Part shown: positions 1-11,649 of the stretch, one piece after another
How the letters are laid out: each line of letters begins with the position of its first letter
How positions within the stretch are numbered: position 1 is the first letter of the stretch
Source: Ascarosepion bandense
Taxonomy: Eukaryota; Mollusca; Cephalopoda; Sepiida; Sepiidae
Reading direction: 5' to 3'
NCBI GenBank assembly: GCA_037127315.1
Contig: JBBBDQ010000421.1
Span: 4,135,501-4,199,500 of the forward strand
Length of the DNA: 64,000 bases
The notes under the pieces: model-generated
What the model saw: only the letters and a program-made list of their open reading frames with translations
The model's database searches: none
Told to the model about the DNA's origin: nothing
Position numbers and translations under genes: made by a program

Positions 1-290
1 TGCTTCCCGCCTGTGGAACTTGCTTCCATATGTCTGCTTTCCCGACAGATACAATCTCCAGGTGTTTAAATGTAGGGTCAATAGACACCTCCTATCACAC
101 TAACTTCCAATTATTCTCCCAACACTCTCATCTACCCAACCCTAAATTCTCGGTATCCTTACCCACCTATCACCCACCCTCTGACATTTCCTATATTTAA
201 CCATCCTTTCTCCACTCTATGTAGCCCCCTGCGCAATAGTGGCAGTGAAATGCCTTGCTCGGGGTGAAACGCTTATTAAAAAAAAAAAAA
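1..290 (+). mobile_element. 3' end of a jockey/CR1-like LINE, 5' part outside window
   Basis: The first 110 bases encode the last residues of the LINE ORF2 seen at 52140-52250 (WNLLPY, then NLQVFKC-VNRHLL-type residues). The family's 3' UTR follows and ends in the signature TGCCTTGCTCGGGGTGAAAC and an A-run at 279-290. The same 3' end occurs at 20200-20240, 36020-36048 and 52385-52425 on the + strand and, reversed, at 7467, 34083, 43735 and 53246. The copy is truncated by the window edge or by normal 5' truncation. Confidence 0.85.
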
Positions 291-1130
291 TTTGATCTTT
301 TGAAACTTAAAATTTCCTTTTTTTCATATTGGTCTTTCAATTTGATTTTTCAAAATAAAATCCTTTTTTACCATTTCTATTTTTCTTAAAAAATCATGAA
401 TGAACACTCAAGACAAATATAACAATAAAATTAAGAACTAATGACATCTTTATACTTCAAATTGAAAATGCTATGATACAATTTGTCAATGTCCAATGAT
501 ACTAAATGAAACTTTTGGAAAGATTTTGGAGGAAACAAGAATTATTTGTAATTAGAACTTTAAAATTTTAAATATTTTATTAAAAAATGGTTAACCTTGT
601 ATTTCATAGTTTATATTTTATAATAAAAATATAATAAAAATATGGCCTGAAGATTGTGTCAAAGCATGAAACAGTCTCCACTCAGTTTTGACCTCAGTGT
701 TCACTTTTATATTTTTTCATATGCACTATCCCTGATATTGAGCACTTTTACTCATAGACATAGCATAACTAAAAACTATATTTCTATCATATTTCATAGT
801 TATATATTTATAACTGGCCATGGAGACATTGAATCTTTGATGGATTCTCTCCACTCCACAACTTGTTCTCTCTCTACTAATAAGCCTCTACACTCAATTT
901 TTTACTTATTTTACATCTAATGAGGTCTTCTGGTAAAGTTGGTTAAAAATTCTAGTGAGATGAAGAAATCTAGACACATGAAAAAGAAAGATTTTTAGAA
1001 TAAACTAAAAATTCACTCTAAGCTCTCAATAGTGAAGCAGAATATACAAAAATTCGAATATAGTCATACTGTAGTAACCCATGCAAATGAGCCTGGCACT
1101 ATATGGGTAGTAAGTAGCTGACAGGCCAGG
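291..1130. other. AT-rich stretch without a gene
   Basis: No convincing coding region. It contains an 88-codon open frame (654-920) with no family resemblance and poor composition. A short dispersed motif lies at 642-715 (gcctgaagattgtg, then a catgaaac block and a 'gttcactttTATAT' end). Related versions occur at 28918-28990 and 38036-38115, so it is probably the tail of an unidentified repeat. Confidence 0.5.
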
Positions 1131-1227
1131 GCATCACACTTGACAAGGAAAGCTACGTTATGAATATTGCTACATGTAAAGTTACGTCACAACTATGGAC
1201 ATAGACAGAATTATTTGAGACTCAACA

Positions 1228-1990
1228 ATGGTGTCGCCAACAGGATCTTTGGGCTTGTTGGACAATCCAGAACATGTTGAAATGTGGATATGAGCTTTTG
1301 CGGTATTGGCAAGAATTTGAAAATTGAAGGACTCAAGAATGGAAAGAGGAGAGAATCAAATAATGGATTTGTTTTTAGCCACTATGGGATGTGGTGTTTT
1401 AAGGAAAATTTCTACCATGTCTTACCCAAAAGAGTTGGAATAAATGACTTTTTTGAGGAAATTGTCAGTCATTATAAAGAATATTACACTGAAGAAAAAA
1501 TTGTTTATTGCCAAGAGGACCAAGTTTCTGGAAGTAAGGCAATATCCAGAAGAATCTGTGATACAATACTTGCATAGACTTAAGAAGCAAGCTAAATATT
1601 GCTAGTTCAAAAAATTAGAAACACAAGAAATGTTGGTGGAAAACAAATTGATTCTTCTAAGGTTGATTGAGTGATTACAAAACTAAAGTCATAAGCAAAA
1701 AAATGTTAGAGTGCATGCAAAGTAGCCAAATGAATTTAGAAACAAGTATAAAATTTTTACAACTGTTGAATTTAATCAGTGAATTCAATAAACCAAAAGA
1801 AGAGCTTGAAACGTACAAGGTAAATATGACTAAATTCAGAATAAAATGTAAATATTTTGAAAGAATACATAAAAGGAATGGATACAAATGTCCGGCATTA
1901 GGGAAACTATGCTCAAACTGCAAAAGAAGGGATCATGTTTAGAGTGTATGTAAGTACAAGAAGCAAGTAGAGAAAATGATAACAGTAATA
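1228..1990 (+). pseudogene. Ty3 (Mag-like) gag relic
   Basis: From ATG 1228 a broken frame reads like gag of Mag-type Ty3 elements: a start (MVSPTGSLGLLDNPE), a central block ending in EESVIQYLHRLKKQAKYC near 1543-1600, and a CCHC-type zinc knuckle (YKCPALGKLCSNCKRRDHV) at about 1884-1940. The frame is interrupted early by stop codons, for example in codon 13 and near 1315, and shifts at least twice. Gag would package element RNA. This copy cannot be functional. Protease and polymerase remnants follow immediately, which supports one decayed element. Confidence 0.7.
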
Positions 1991-2542
1991 AACCTCCCCC
2001 TCTGAAGAAGAAAAAGAAGAAGCTGGAATATTTACAGTAAATGAGAAAAAGAAAGGTCAAGAGAGTATAAGAATAAATGGTCATGTATTTAGTATGCAGG
2101 TAGATACTTGTTGCAAAATAACATTAATACCAAAAAAAATTTTTAGATTAAGTTGGGACAATCCAAAACTAAAAATGAAGATATGTGAAATTAAAGCAGT
2201 TTGATAGATCAATCAAAAATAGGTTTCTTTCAGAGCACCTTTAAAATTGTTATGCAATTTGAAGTAATTCCAATTGTGGTGGTAGCATGCCATAAGGATC
2301 ATGGATTGTTAGGGATCAACATATTAAAGGTGGATACATCAAAGCTGATAAATTCCATGAAGACATGAAAAAGTGGAATAGAATGGTTGAATGGGTATAA
2401 AGCGAACATTCGGTTGAAAGAGGATTATCACCCCAAATATAAAGAGGCAAGAAAAGTTCTGGTTCACATACTTCCTTTGGTGGTAAAATTAAACAGAATG
2501 ATCCAGTATTGAAATTGTGAGCCACAAACTGGTAAATATTGA

Positions 2543-2849
2543 ATCAGTCAGTTAAGTGCCATACGTGAAACACACTTGGGTGATCATGTCTCGAAAGTGA
2601 CATGACTGACTGGGCAGAAGAATATCTCGCAGTAGGTTGCCATTGCTTTCTGTGGTAGACTGGTTGCCAGCCAAGGCTATAGAACCCAATCTGTCCTGCT
2701 ATTTAACCCATAACTAAAGGAAAGGGATGGATTAATACCTTTCCGAAGGTATTTGTGCGTAAGCGAATACAACGGATTCAGCTGGAATTCGAACTTGGCT
2801 CCCCGATTTCTCGTTCTGAGCCGATATCCACTGCACCACAATGCACATC
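2543..2849 (-). mobile_element. tRNA-headed SINE (subfamily 1), nested in Ty3 relic
   Basis: Read on the minus strand it begins GATGTGCATTGTGGTGCAG, carries an A-box-like TGGTGCAGTGGATATCGG and a B-box-like GTTCGAATTCC, and ends in the TGGCACTTAACTGACTGA tail shared with the copies at 4867, 8156, 8931 and 27529. It lies between the protease and RT remnants of the Ty3 relic, so it is younger than that element. Confidence 0.9.
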
Positions 2850-3031
2850 AAATATTGAATACTTTGCCAAAATTGATCTTAAGTCAGCATACAACCAAAT
2901 TGAGATTGATGAGAAGTTTAAAGAAGTTGCCACAATTAACATGGCTATAGGTCTGCTAAAAAGCAGGATTAATGGTGCAATTTTCATTGTAAGAATTTGT
3001 CATATTTGGGCTACCAGATATTGAAAAAAGG

Positions 3032-3388
3032 TGTTATGGTTTATAAAATGGCGAGTGTTCTAAAAATAGAAAAAGATAGACACACTGACGCCAAGAATTC
3101 AAAATTGGGCGGCAAAATAAGAAACCGTTTCTTTTGGTAGGAGTAAGAGTGGGAGTAAGAAGTAGGAGTTAAGGACAGGAGTTTTTTGTGTAGGAGATTC
3201 GAAAAAGGGAAAGATGCTAGTCAGGTGACCACTGGAATCCAGAAGGGATAGGCTCGTTTACTACTAGCATCCCACAGTGAAGAGAATTTAGCTAGTCTGC
3301 TCCTGTATCCACACAAAATTTAAAGGTTGTAACTTGATGTAAAAACCTAAAGTTTTATACCAAAAATAAACATCATTAATTCAAGTTT
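3032..3388. other. Non-coding insert inside Ty3 RT, possible solo LTR
   Basis: It separates RT block 2866-3020 from the RT/RNase H block at 3389. It contains ACCAAAAATAAAC near its right end (a polyadenylation-like motif also seen near LTR ends at 9483, 59231 and 63850) and is bounded by the direct repeat gtgttat (3031-3037 and 3389-3395). The ends are not clear TG...CA, so the solo-LTR reading is weak. Confidence 0.3.
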
Positions 3389-4089
3389 GTGTTATCTTCT
3401 AATTCTACCAAAACGGAGAAACACAATAAAGGCACAGCACTTGATAAAAGGTTGATGAAGAAGATTACAGATATAGCGACTTCAACAAATAAGAAGGAAT
3501 TCTTTTTGGGACTGATAAACTTCTACAGTAAGTATATTCCAAGATACAGTGAAACAATTGAGCCATTTGTAGAGTTACACAAAAAGAGCAGTGAATTTGA
3601 GTGGACGCAAAAGCAAAATAATGCTTTGGAAGCATTAAAGACAATAATGAAGAGAAAACCAATAATAAAAGTGTTCAATCCTAAAAACGAAATAACAATA
3701 ACCATGGATGCAAATGAAAATGCAATCACTGCCATTTTATAGCAGGAGGAACGTCTAATTATATATTTTGCAAGGGGTTTAACTCTGGCAGAGATTAATT
3801 ATTCAAATATTGAGAAAGAAGTGTTAGCAATTGTTTGGAGCATAGAGAGGGTGCAAAAGTTTTTGTTAGGTAAAAATTTTTGTTCTAGTCAGACCATAAT
3901 TTATTTTCAACCCAAGGAAAGGATTCCCAAAGGTTATACCTTCAAGAATACTGCGTTAAGTGAGAGAAATCATGGCGTTTGATTTCAACATAATATATGT
4001 GAAAAGAAACACTATTCTTCATGTGGATGCCTTGTCAAGGTTACAGTTTGTGAATGGAACAGAAGTGTGTCACATCCCTTCATGATTAT

Positions 4090-4290
4090 GGTTCTACAAT
4101 TTTCTGTGCTTTGAAGCTTTTAGCAAAGTTTGTCTTTTTGCTGTCTCTCCTAATCTCTATCTTATGCATGGCTTTCCTCTGTCTCTCTTGTCTTCAGTAT
4201 GTCCTCTGAGTAACAAATTTTCTAAGCCCTCTTTTCTCATTATGTGCCCTAGAAATTTTAACTGTCTTTTGCTGATGTTAAGTATAAGTG
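4090..4290 (-). pseudogene. RTE-type LINE, C-terminal fragment
   Basis: The minus strand encodes RQLKFLGHIMRKEGLENLL followed by an RGHTEDKRDRGKP-like run. This is the C-terminal region after the polymerase of a common RTE-like LINE. Related C-terminal pieces occur at 20655-20935 and 58480-58745. No start, polymerase core or long open frame remains. Confidence 0.65.
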
Positions 4291-4299
4291 TTTTTTTAT

Positions 4300-4866
4300 T
4301 TCCATTTTTAACATGGTGTAAATCAGTTCACTAAAGAGAATGCATAATCTTTTGTAATGTATGTAAAATGTAAAAATTGGAACCTTAATTTGTGTAACTC
4401 TTGGACAACACTCAGTGTTCATCTGCTAAAATGTATCTTTACATAGTAAATTGATTGCTCATTTCAGAGTCAATTCACTTACTTTTCTATAAAACATTTT
4501 ATATGAAATGAAGATTAAATTTAGCCAAAGCAATTCAAAATACATGGGAATTCTTTTATTTCATCTATAGTTGCTTAATCAAAAAGTTGCATATAAATAA
4601 CAACAGATTTTCTGAAGTTATTTTTATCCAACTCCATAATGAAAAGTAAGTATTTAACAAAAATTAATATGAAAAAGGAAATAAAAGTGACCGTCTCAGT
4701 TTGATTGTAAGATTTCAAAAATTGTGTAGTGGCTCATACTTTCCATCTGTAATTATTATTTACAGAGAAAACAATTATATAATTTATGAATTTAAATTAA
4801 AAGATATAACTGAGTAAGGTCACTGTTTGGGCATGAAGCTACTTTTTTGAGAGTTGTAGTACTAAA
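4300..4866. other. AT-rich stretch without recognisable features
   Basis: No open frame with family resemblance, no repeat match within the window, and no structural RNA recognised. Confidence 0.5.
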
Positions 4867-5166
4867 GATGTGCGTTGTGATGCAGTAGATATTGGCTCAG
4901 AATGAGAAATCGGAGAGCTGAGTTCAAATTCCAGTTGAATTCATTGCATTCACTTACAAATATCCTTGGGAAAGATACTAAACTGTCTATTCTCTCCAGC
5001 TATGGGGTAAATAACAGAACAGAATGGGTTCTATAACTTTGGTTATATTTTCTACCACAGAAAGTAATAGCAACCTATTATGGGAAAATCTTCTGCTCAG
5101 TCAGTCATGTCTCTTTTAAGACATGATTGCCCAAGTGTGTATCCTGTATGGCACTTAACTGATTGA
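4867..5166 (+). mobile_element. tRNA-headed SINE (subfamily 1)
   Basis: Nearly full length: GATGTGCGTTGTGATGCAG head with A-box, AGTTCAAATTCC B-box, TGGGAAAGATA body and the TGGCACTTAACTGATTGA end. It is more diverged than the copy at 27529. Confidence 0.9.
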
Positions 5167-5302
5167 TTTCTAAAAAATTTGATTAAAGTAGAGGCTTACA
5201 GTCATATCATGTTGAAACATTTTTCTCACATGAACACCAAAGTTGAGCCTGGTCAGTACCGAAATTGATGGCTGCTTCAGAATGACAGGTACTGTAAGTC
5301 TG

Positions 5303-5460
5303 GATGTGTGGGTTGTGTAATGGAAAAAGTGGTGGAATTGGAAATCAGAGAGCTGAGTTCAATTTACAGATGCATTCATTATATTCACTTACATACACAA
5401 ATACTCTTGAGAAAGATATGAATCTATCTCTTCTCCTCCAGCTATGGGTTAATTAGTAAG
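5303..5460 (+). mobile_element. tRNA-headed SINE, 3'-truncated
   Basis: The head (GATGTGTGGGTTGTGTAATG) and body up to CCAGCTATGGGTTAA match the SINE at 4867. The 3' half is missing. The A-box region is strongly altered. Confidence 0.7.
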
Positions 5461-5469
5461 ACTTGTATC

Positions 5470-6058
5470 AATGAATCATTATTATCTTCAAAAAAATTCT
5501 TACAATCTAAAAATATTTTTTGGCTTTAAATAACCAGCAAAAGGTTGATAGGGTGTAAAGAACAAAACAATTGATCAAAAATTAAAGTAGATGAGAACAA
5601 TCATCAAGAATGCTTATATTGAGCAAAGATCATTGAAAAGAACCTATTAAAAATCTTAATTAAAAATTATAAGTGAATAGTAGAAGCAGAACCAACAAGG
5701 ATTGAATGCTGGTTTAACTTAGCAAGATCAAAGAAATCCAGCAAAATTATACTTACTCAATCCTCCTCCTGTCCACCTAGCAAGATATGATTAAAAGATT
5801 TCTGGATAAAATGTAGGTTGTTCTATTGGGCTATTTATATTTTGCACAATTCTGTCAAATACAAGGTATTTGTCCACTTGTCAACATTTAGTCAACTGGT
5901 TTTCAGACAACAGGTAAAATCTTGAACACTTGAACTAATTGTAAAAAATCAAGCATGTGCCTATGATGTATAAAATATTCACTCTTTTTTTTTCTCTTTT
6001 TGCTCCAGTTTAGAATAGGGCGTCCTCCAGGCAGTCAATTTCAACCTAACCACATGGT

Positions 6059-6060
<2 letters not shown>
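5470..6060. other. AT-rich stretch, no gene called
   Basis: A pyrimidine-rich run ending in CTCCAG at 6008 resembles a splice acceptor and is followed by 16 open codons. The would-be donor (GTCCAC) is poor and the phase does not fit the exon at 11039, so no exon is called. Confidence 0.4.

Positions 6061-6099
<39 letters not shown>
6061..6099. repeat. (CA)n microsatellite
   Basis: About 19 uninterrupted CA units. Confidence 0.95.
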
Positions 6100-6102
<3 letters not shown>

Positions 6103-6110
6103 CTGCTAAT

Positions 6111-7430
6111 GCATAAAAATGTTTTCTTTTACTTTTCAAGCTGTCTGTATACATATAAAAATATTTTCTCCTTTTGTGGTCTGTGCTGTTCTTTATATAA
6201 ATATACTAGCAGTATAGCCCGGTGTTGCTTGGGTGTAATGAAAGTTTTAAAACTAATTCATGAACCTGGAGCTCAGACTCAGCCTAAAGAATATTTGTGT
6301 GAAGTTTGGTGCGAATCAGATAAAAATTGTGGATTTGTATAAAGGACATACAGACAGATAAATAGACACACACACAAACATCTTGCCTTTTATATATATA
6401 TATATATACATATATATGTATATATATTATCGATTCTCTGCACTATTGTAAGAATTGCAACCTTGAAACTTCTGAATATCATTTCTTATGTCTTTGTCTA
6501 TGAGTGTATCAAATTTGATTAAAATCGGACCACTCCTTCTCTAACCCGATTTTTTCGATTATCGATTTTCGATATTTATCAGGGGTACCTCGACACAAAA
6601 CCTAGCTAAGAACACTTGCAGACACTTAAAGTACAACTGTGTAAATTTTCAAGAAAATTGGTTCAGCCATTTCAGAGTCTATAGGTAGCGGACACACACA
6701 CACAGACAAAGTTCCATTTATAAATAAGTTTAGATTAGATATAAAACTCTTTCACATACTGAATAGTTTCTTTTGAAAGTGTTGAAATTAATTTCTTTTG
6801 AAAATGTTGAATTTGTTTCTTTTTAATGTCTTCATCAGCAACAAGTTGTAATTTCTCCTGCTACAAATTAATGACCAACAGTAACCTCATCCATTACAAT
6901 CCTGTAACACCATTTCACTGCAATACTAAGATTATTTAATTCAAGGTCTTTTAATATGTTTGAGAAATTTATTGCTTGAAAACATTTTGCTTGTGAGAAC
7001 TACTTCACTGTTTCTGCCAGGTATTGTTATATTTAAGAACATAAAAGAAACAGACATGCTTTCTGCTCCAAGATGTAAGAGTGACAAGGGGAGATTTCTT
7101 TCTTCATTAAACCAATATTTTAATTTCACACAACTATGTGGTGCCAAACCTTACACCACAGCTAAGCATATAAATGTTTTTCTTTCATTTTTTTCACTAT
7201 CTGTATATATATAAATATTTTCTATTTTTCTTCTCTTATGAGTTATGCTGTTCTTTATAGATGTATTAGAATGTTGTTCTTTATAGATGTATTAAAAATC
7301 GTCCACTTATTGAATCCCTTTCTTTTGAAAATGTTGAATTAAAAAGTTTTCATCATCATCAGCAACAAATTGAAACTCCTCCAGCTACAAACTGGTGACC
7401 AACAGCAACATTGTTCATTACAATACTTTA
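6111..7430 (+). repeat. Diverged tandem duplication (about 0.3 kb unit)
   Basis: The unit 6111-6205 plus 6746-6930 (starting GCATAAAAATGTTTTCTTT and ending in the ctccagctacaaa/gaccaacag block) is repeated at 7167-7430. The first copy is split by the dispersed repeat at 6206-6745. Neither copy has a supported gene. Confidence 0.65.
6206..6745 (+). repeat. Dispersed repeat, 'ACTAGCAGTATAGCCC' family, unknown class
   Basis: It begins ATATACTAGCAGTATAGCCC and ends near AAGTTTAGATTAGAT. An inverted, longer relative lies at 47513-48213 and shares both terminal regions, including the phrases GGTTCAGCCATTTC-like, ATCGGACCACTCCTTCTC and TTGCAACCTTGAAAC. The surrounding sequence (6111-6205 and 6746-6930) is repeated without it at 7167-7430, so the insertion has an empty-site comparison in this same window. 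It carries internal TA and CA runs and no ORF. I cannot assign it to a TE class. Confidence 0.7.
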
Positions 7431-7466
7431 GCATCTCTTTACTACAGTCTGTTTAAAGTACACACT

Positions 7467-8135
7467 TTTTTTTAAAAAATTTATAATCGTTTCACCCCGA
7501 GCAAGGCATTTCACTGCCACTGTTGCGTGAGAAAGGATGGTTAGATATAGGAAAAGTCAGAAAGAAGGTTGATAGATGGGTAAGGATACCGAGAATGAGG
7601 GTTGGGTAGATGGCGAGAGTGTTAGGAGAATAGATGCAAGTTAGTGTGATAGGAGGTGTCTATTGACGTTACATTTAAACTCCTGGAGATTGTAGCCGTC
7701 GGGAAAGCAGACACGTGGAAGGGAATTCCACAGGCGGGAAGTGCGAGAAAAGAAGCTGTTGGAGTAGAAATTACAGTTACATCTCATCTGTTTTACTGTA
7801 AAAGGGTGGGACCTAGTTGCTAATCTAGTATCTTGTGTAAATTCATACCTAGGCGGCACCAATGATCTAAGTTCATCGGAGCAGAAGCCATGAAAGTATT
7901 TGTAGAAGAGGCACAGGGACACAGGGAAGCCACATCACGCCGATGAGAGAGTGGTTGCAGCCGGTCTGCCAAGTCAGTATCGATCATGTTACAGATTCTC
8001 CATTGTATTTTGTCAAGAAGCCCAAGGAGAGTAGCTGGGGCACCCAACCAGATGTGGCAGCAGTACTCAATACACGGGTGGATGTTAGATTTAAAGATGA
8101 CAGGAGATATGCCACCTGGATGCTGAGTCAGGGGA
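7467..8135 (-). mobile_element. jockey/CR1-like LINE, 5'-truncated 3' end
   Basis: On the minus strand it runs from the C-terminal polymerase region (broken frame, LGLLDKIQWRICNMIDTDLA, then KYFHGFCSDELRSLVP) through WNSLPRVCFPDGYNLQEFK to the stop at about 7640. The standard 3' UTR and A-tail (T-run at 7468-7481) follow. Truncation lies just upstream of the IEYCCHIW-type motif. A frameshift separates the two open blocks (7820-8047 and 7641-7922). Confidence 0.85.
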
Positions 8136-8155
8136 GACTATGAATGAACTCTTGG

Positions 8156-8464
8156 GATGTGCATTGTAGTGCAGTGGATATCGACTTGGAGCAACAAATC
8201 AGGGAGCTGAGTTCAAATTCCAGTTGAATTCTATGCATTCACTTGCACACAAATACCCTTGGGAAAGGTAATAATCCATCTCTTCCCTCCAGTTATGGGT
8301 CAAATAATAGGACCGATTATTTCTATAGCCTTGGTTGGCAAATATTCTACCGCAGAAAGCAATGGCAACCTACTGCGAGATAATCTTCTGCCCAGTCAGT
8401 CATGTGAGTTTTGAGAAATGATCATCCAAAGTGTGTATCATGTATGGCACTTAACTGACTGACT
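8156..8464 (+). mobile_element. tRNA-headed SINE (subfamily 1)
   Basis: Full-length layout: GATGTGCATTGTAGTGCAG head, AGTTCAAATTCC B-box, and TGGCACTTAACTGACTGA end. It follows closely on the LINE fragment ending at 8135. Confidence 0.9.
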
Positions 8465-8930
8465 GAATGAATGAGCAAATGCACAGATGCAATCATTTCA
8501 CTTGTGATGTGATAAATCATTTCTATCCTGAAAATGAACAAATGTGTTAGAATGCTAAACAGGTGTTGGGTTTTCATTGATTATGTGCAGGATTTAAACA
8601 TATTCTTTTTCATTTGATGAAAAACAACAAGTCAAAGAATAGCACAAAATCCACAGACACACAACAAATTAGATGATATACCCATTTATGTGCTATTACA
8701 ACTGTAAAACTCACCATTGCCAATCATAGGTGTTGGAATTAATAGTTGCAGTCTTGCAAGAAGTTTATATAAGGTCTAATCAAAAAGTGCTATAAAAGAA
8801 AATAACACTTATCAATTTGGTATTTAATCTCCTTCAATTTAATCCATTTCTGAGGCCACAGACAATATCAAGCATCGTTTCCATTGATGGAAAACTTCCT
8901 GGAACTCATTTTTTTGTATAGTGAGCAGCT

Positions 8931-9220
8931 GGATGTGCATTGTGGTGTAGTGTGTATCGGCTTGAAACGACAAACCGTGGAGCTGAGTTCAAATTCCAGT
9001 TGAATTCCTTGCATTCACTTATGAGCAAATACCCTTGGGAAAAGTATTAACCTGTCTCTTCCCTCCAGTTACGGGTTAAATAACAGGACAGATTGGGTTC
9101 TCTAGCCTTGGTCAGCAACCAGTCTACCACAGAAAGTAATGGCAACCTACTGCGGGATAATCTTCTGCCCAGTCAGTCAGGTCTCTTTCGTGCGTATCAC
9201 ATATGGCACTTAACTGACTG
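8931..9220 (+). mobile_element. tRNA-headed SINE with target-site duplication
   Basis: Same layout as 8156-8464, with a short deletion in the tail (TCTCTTTCGTGCGTATC). It is flanked by the direct repeat TGAGCAGCTG at 8922-8931 and 9219-9228, a target-site duplication consistent with LINE-driven insertion. Confidence 0.9.
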
Positions 9221-9485
9221 AGCAGCTGTCTCATCAAATAGATTTTCTCAATATTGAAGCACGTCCTGGCTGGGTGTAAACGAATAAGGATGCCGAAAAT
9301 GATGATGATGATGACAGTAGCTGATCCTCAAGACATCTATTACAACAATGAACTCACTGCCCATGCTGTGTCTTTTGATCTCAGAAAGTCATGTTGGGAA
9401 AACCCAGTAGCCGTATTTCTACCATATCCAGACCGGACACTTGTGTGCACTAGTGTTAAAATAAAATAATTACGGCACCAAAAAT
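9221..9485. other. Short open frame of unknown nature
   Basis: A 71-codon frame at 9254-9469 (+) has no recognisable domain. It includes a run of Met codons from an (ATG/GAT)n stretch. It directly abuts a possible LTR (9486-10163), so it may be leader sequence of a minus-strand LTR element. No function is assigned. Confidence 0.3.
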
Positions 9486-10163
9486 AAAATAAATGAATAA
9501 ATTTGAAGACGCCTGGACGAGTTATAAAAGAAAGTCTTTATAAAAAAAAATAATTAATTACAAAAGCAGAAAATACAATTGTTGAAATTCAAGTTTACAA
9601 TGGAGAGAGGATTCGTTTAAAAATATCAGAGCTTTCAATCTTCAAATAAAAATAAGTCCTTTCAAAGTTTCATTAAAAATATCAGGGCTTTTGATCTTCA
9701 AATAAAAATAAATCCTTGCGAAGTTTTGTTAAAAGTAATCAGTGCTTTCAATTTTTAAAAATAATCAGACTGTCAATTCTCCACATAAAAACATGTCTTT
9801 TCAGCCTTTACCAAACTTTGCAGAGACAGCCAAATAGCAAAGTGAAGTGGCAGCAGCGGTGTGGGTGTCGTTTGGTCTTTGTCACCTGAAAATCTCTCTC
9901 CAAATCCTATTTTTCTCACTGAGTCTCCATTTTTATAGTCAACCCCAATCCTCTTGGGGGATCTATCCGAGTCAAAGCTTTTGACCAATGAGATTATTTT
10001 CCACCCACAGGATTTATATATCAACAGCTCACATGACGTAATGTCTTTTTGTTTTTATTCTTTCAATTACACCATCTATTTTTTGATTTTAGAATCTGTT
10101 CCCAGGAATAATTTTTGAAAATTTAACCCTACCTGACCTCATCAAGGAAATCCTGACATTTTG
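9486..10163 (-). mobile_element. Possible LTR of a Ty3-type element (minus strand)
   Basis: Read on the minus strand it begins TGTCAGGATTTCC, contains a promoter-like CCAATGAG/TATATAAATCC region, ends in an AT-rich polyadenylation-like segment, and is followed by TGGTGCCGTAATTATT, which has the form of a primer-binding site. No second LTR or coding region of the element is visible. Confidence 0.4.
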
Positions 10164-10469
10164 TTATGGCTACGGCCATTTTTCAAACTTTAACTGGCCA
10201 AAAAAATTCGCTTCGAACACGAAAAAAGAAGAAAAACTATATTTTTCTCGTTTTTCCCAATTATCAGCCATTTTCTCTATTCCCTGGATCTTTCAAGCAC
10301 ATAATAGTATTAAAAATATCTTTTCTTTTTTTACGTAAGTTCACATTGCAGATTACAATAAAGTACAACTAACAATACCACTAATAGCGATTTCTCTCAC
10401 TCTGTTGTATTAAACCCCCCCCCCAAATATACCAGCGTAGAGATAGGGTTACAACATCTCAAAATCTTG

Positions 10470-10640
10470 TCTTTTAAGTTGGATTTGATTTTTGGAAGGA
10501 GGAAAAAGTTGCAAGGGATAAGATCTGGGAAACATGGTGGTTGTCAGACCTGAGGAATATAGTACTTAACCAAAAACTGCTGCACAATTCATGGTCACTG
10601 ATGAGACCTCTGTGATGTGATAAGACCACACTTCCTTTCT
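10470..10640 (-). pseudogene. mariner-like transposase fragment
   Basis: The minus strand reads QQFLVKYYIPQV then QPPCFPDLIPCNFFL, which resembles the conserved stretch of mariner transposases before and around the third catalytic residue (FLAKNNIP...PPYSPDLAPCDFFLF in the family). Only this short part is left, with a stop between the blocks. TIRs were not found. Confidence 0.5.
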
Positions 10641-11038
10641 AAGCACTACTATAAAAAAAAAATGGAACTTTATAACTTTATATAGGTGACAAAGTTCAAG
10701 GTCAATCAAGGTCAATCTGTGCCAAGCAGCTACACTCAGCATTCTTTAAATCTATTACCGCAGTAGCATTCTCAATATCTTTTGATCAGATCTCATACAT
10801 GATTCAATTTTCTTACTAAACTAGCAATATGAAAAAATTGTTATTAAATATTTCCTAGCAGTGGAGAAAAGATCTTAAAATTTTGGAAACTGCTGCTTTT
10901 TCATATATAAGGAAAAATTCAAGGTTCTATCTATTTTTTTTTCCTCCAAAAATACTTTTTCAGAAATGTTTGTAAAATTCTTCACTTACCATTGTTTTTA
11001 GTATATGTGTTGGTTTAACTTTCCTTTCTCTTCCCCAG

Positions 11039-11161
11039 TTACTATAAACCACATCTGGCTGGTCCTGTAACCCTATCATGGCTCGTTAGTCAAGTCAAGT
11101 CTATACAGAAACCAGTATTTAAGTATACACTGCTAAGAGAAGCAACATTACTAATGCATGG
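11039..11161 (+). CDS. Internal exon of an unidentified host gene
   Basis: The acceptor is a long pyrimidine tract ending TCTCTTCCCCAG (to 11038) and the donor is G|GTAAAAAAG (11162). The exon is 123 nt, open in one frame with 40 complete codons starting after one base (YYKPHLAGPVTLSWLVSQVK, continuing SIQKPVFKYTLLREATLLMH) and leaving two bases. GC content is higher than in the flanks. The phase is completed by the exon at 11650. The peptide does not resemble any TE protein in the window. I do not recognise the gene. Upstream exons would lie to the left, but none was found with confidence. Confidence 0.6.
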
Positions 11162-11649
11162 GTAAAAAAGTATTTAATACATGCTGAGTCTGACTTGAGA
11201 GAAAAGATAACTTTTATAACAAGCACTAGCTTTCCTTTTTGGAGTCAGAGAGAAGGCATGTAACACTTTGTTAGCATGTTCTCTTTGTAGAAAATAAAAA
11301 CTTCAATTAAATTTTTTAACTTTTACCTAGCTATCTTTATTTTTATATAATAAATGCTTGGGTAATTATCTTCTTACTACTGCCATATATTAACTAACAA
11401 GATTACCCAATATATATTTTGGAATCAAATATTTGTAAGCCAGCTTAAATTCTGAAATTCATTTCCACATTTGAAAAGTGACAAACATTTTGGTTTTTAA
11501 AGGTGATAAAAAAAATTAAAAATTGGAATTATTGTATACCTGCTATAAATTCAATAATTATCATCAATTGATGGTTAAAAAATATCATCAATTTTGCACA
11601 CAATTGTATTAGAAAGACATGACATTTTGCATTATTTTTTTAATGTCAG

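Larger units (their letters stand above)
2030..4080 (+). pseudogene. Ty3 (Mag-like) pol relic: protease, RT and RNase H
   Basis: The order is the normal one. A protease-like stretch lies at 2030-2350, with a degenerate DTG motif (VDTCCKITLIPKK). RT follows at 2866-3020 (AKIDLKSAYNQIEIDE, the first catalytic Asp block). At 3389-3742 come the RT thumb/connection (FFLGLINFYSKYIPRYS) and the start of RNase H (TMDANENAITAIL). A last RNase H/IN linker sits at 3970-4050 (FDFNIIYVKRN, then HVDALSRL). The RT core is cut by a SINE (2543-2849) and by a non-coding insert (3032-3388), and there are several stops. No integrase or LTR was identified. Clade assignment is by general resemblance only. Confidence 0.75.

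Noticed and set aside
6009..6056. Possible host exon after TTTTTGCTCCAG
   Set aside because: The donor is poor (GTCCAC), the phase does not fit the exon at 11039, and a CA repeat follows at once.
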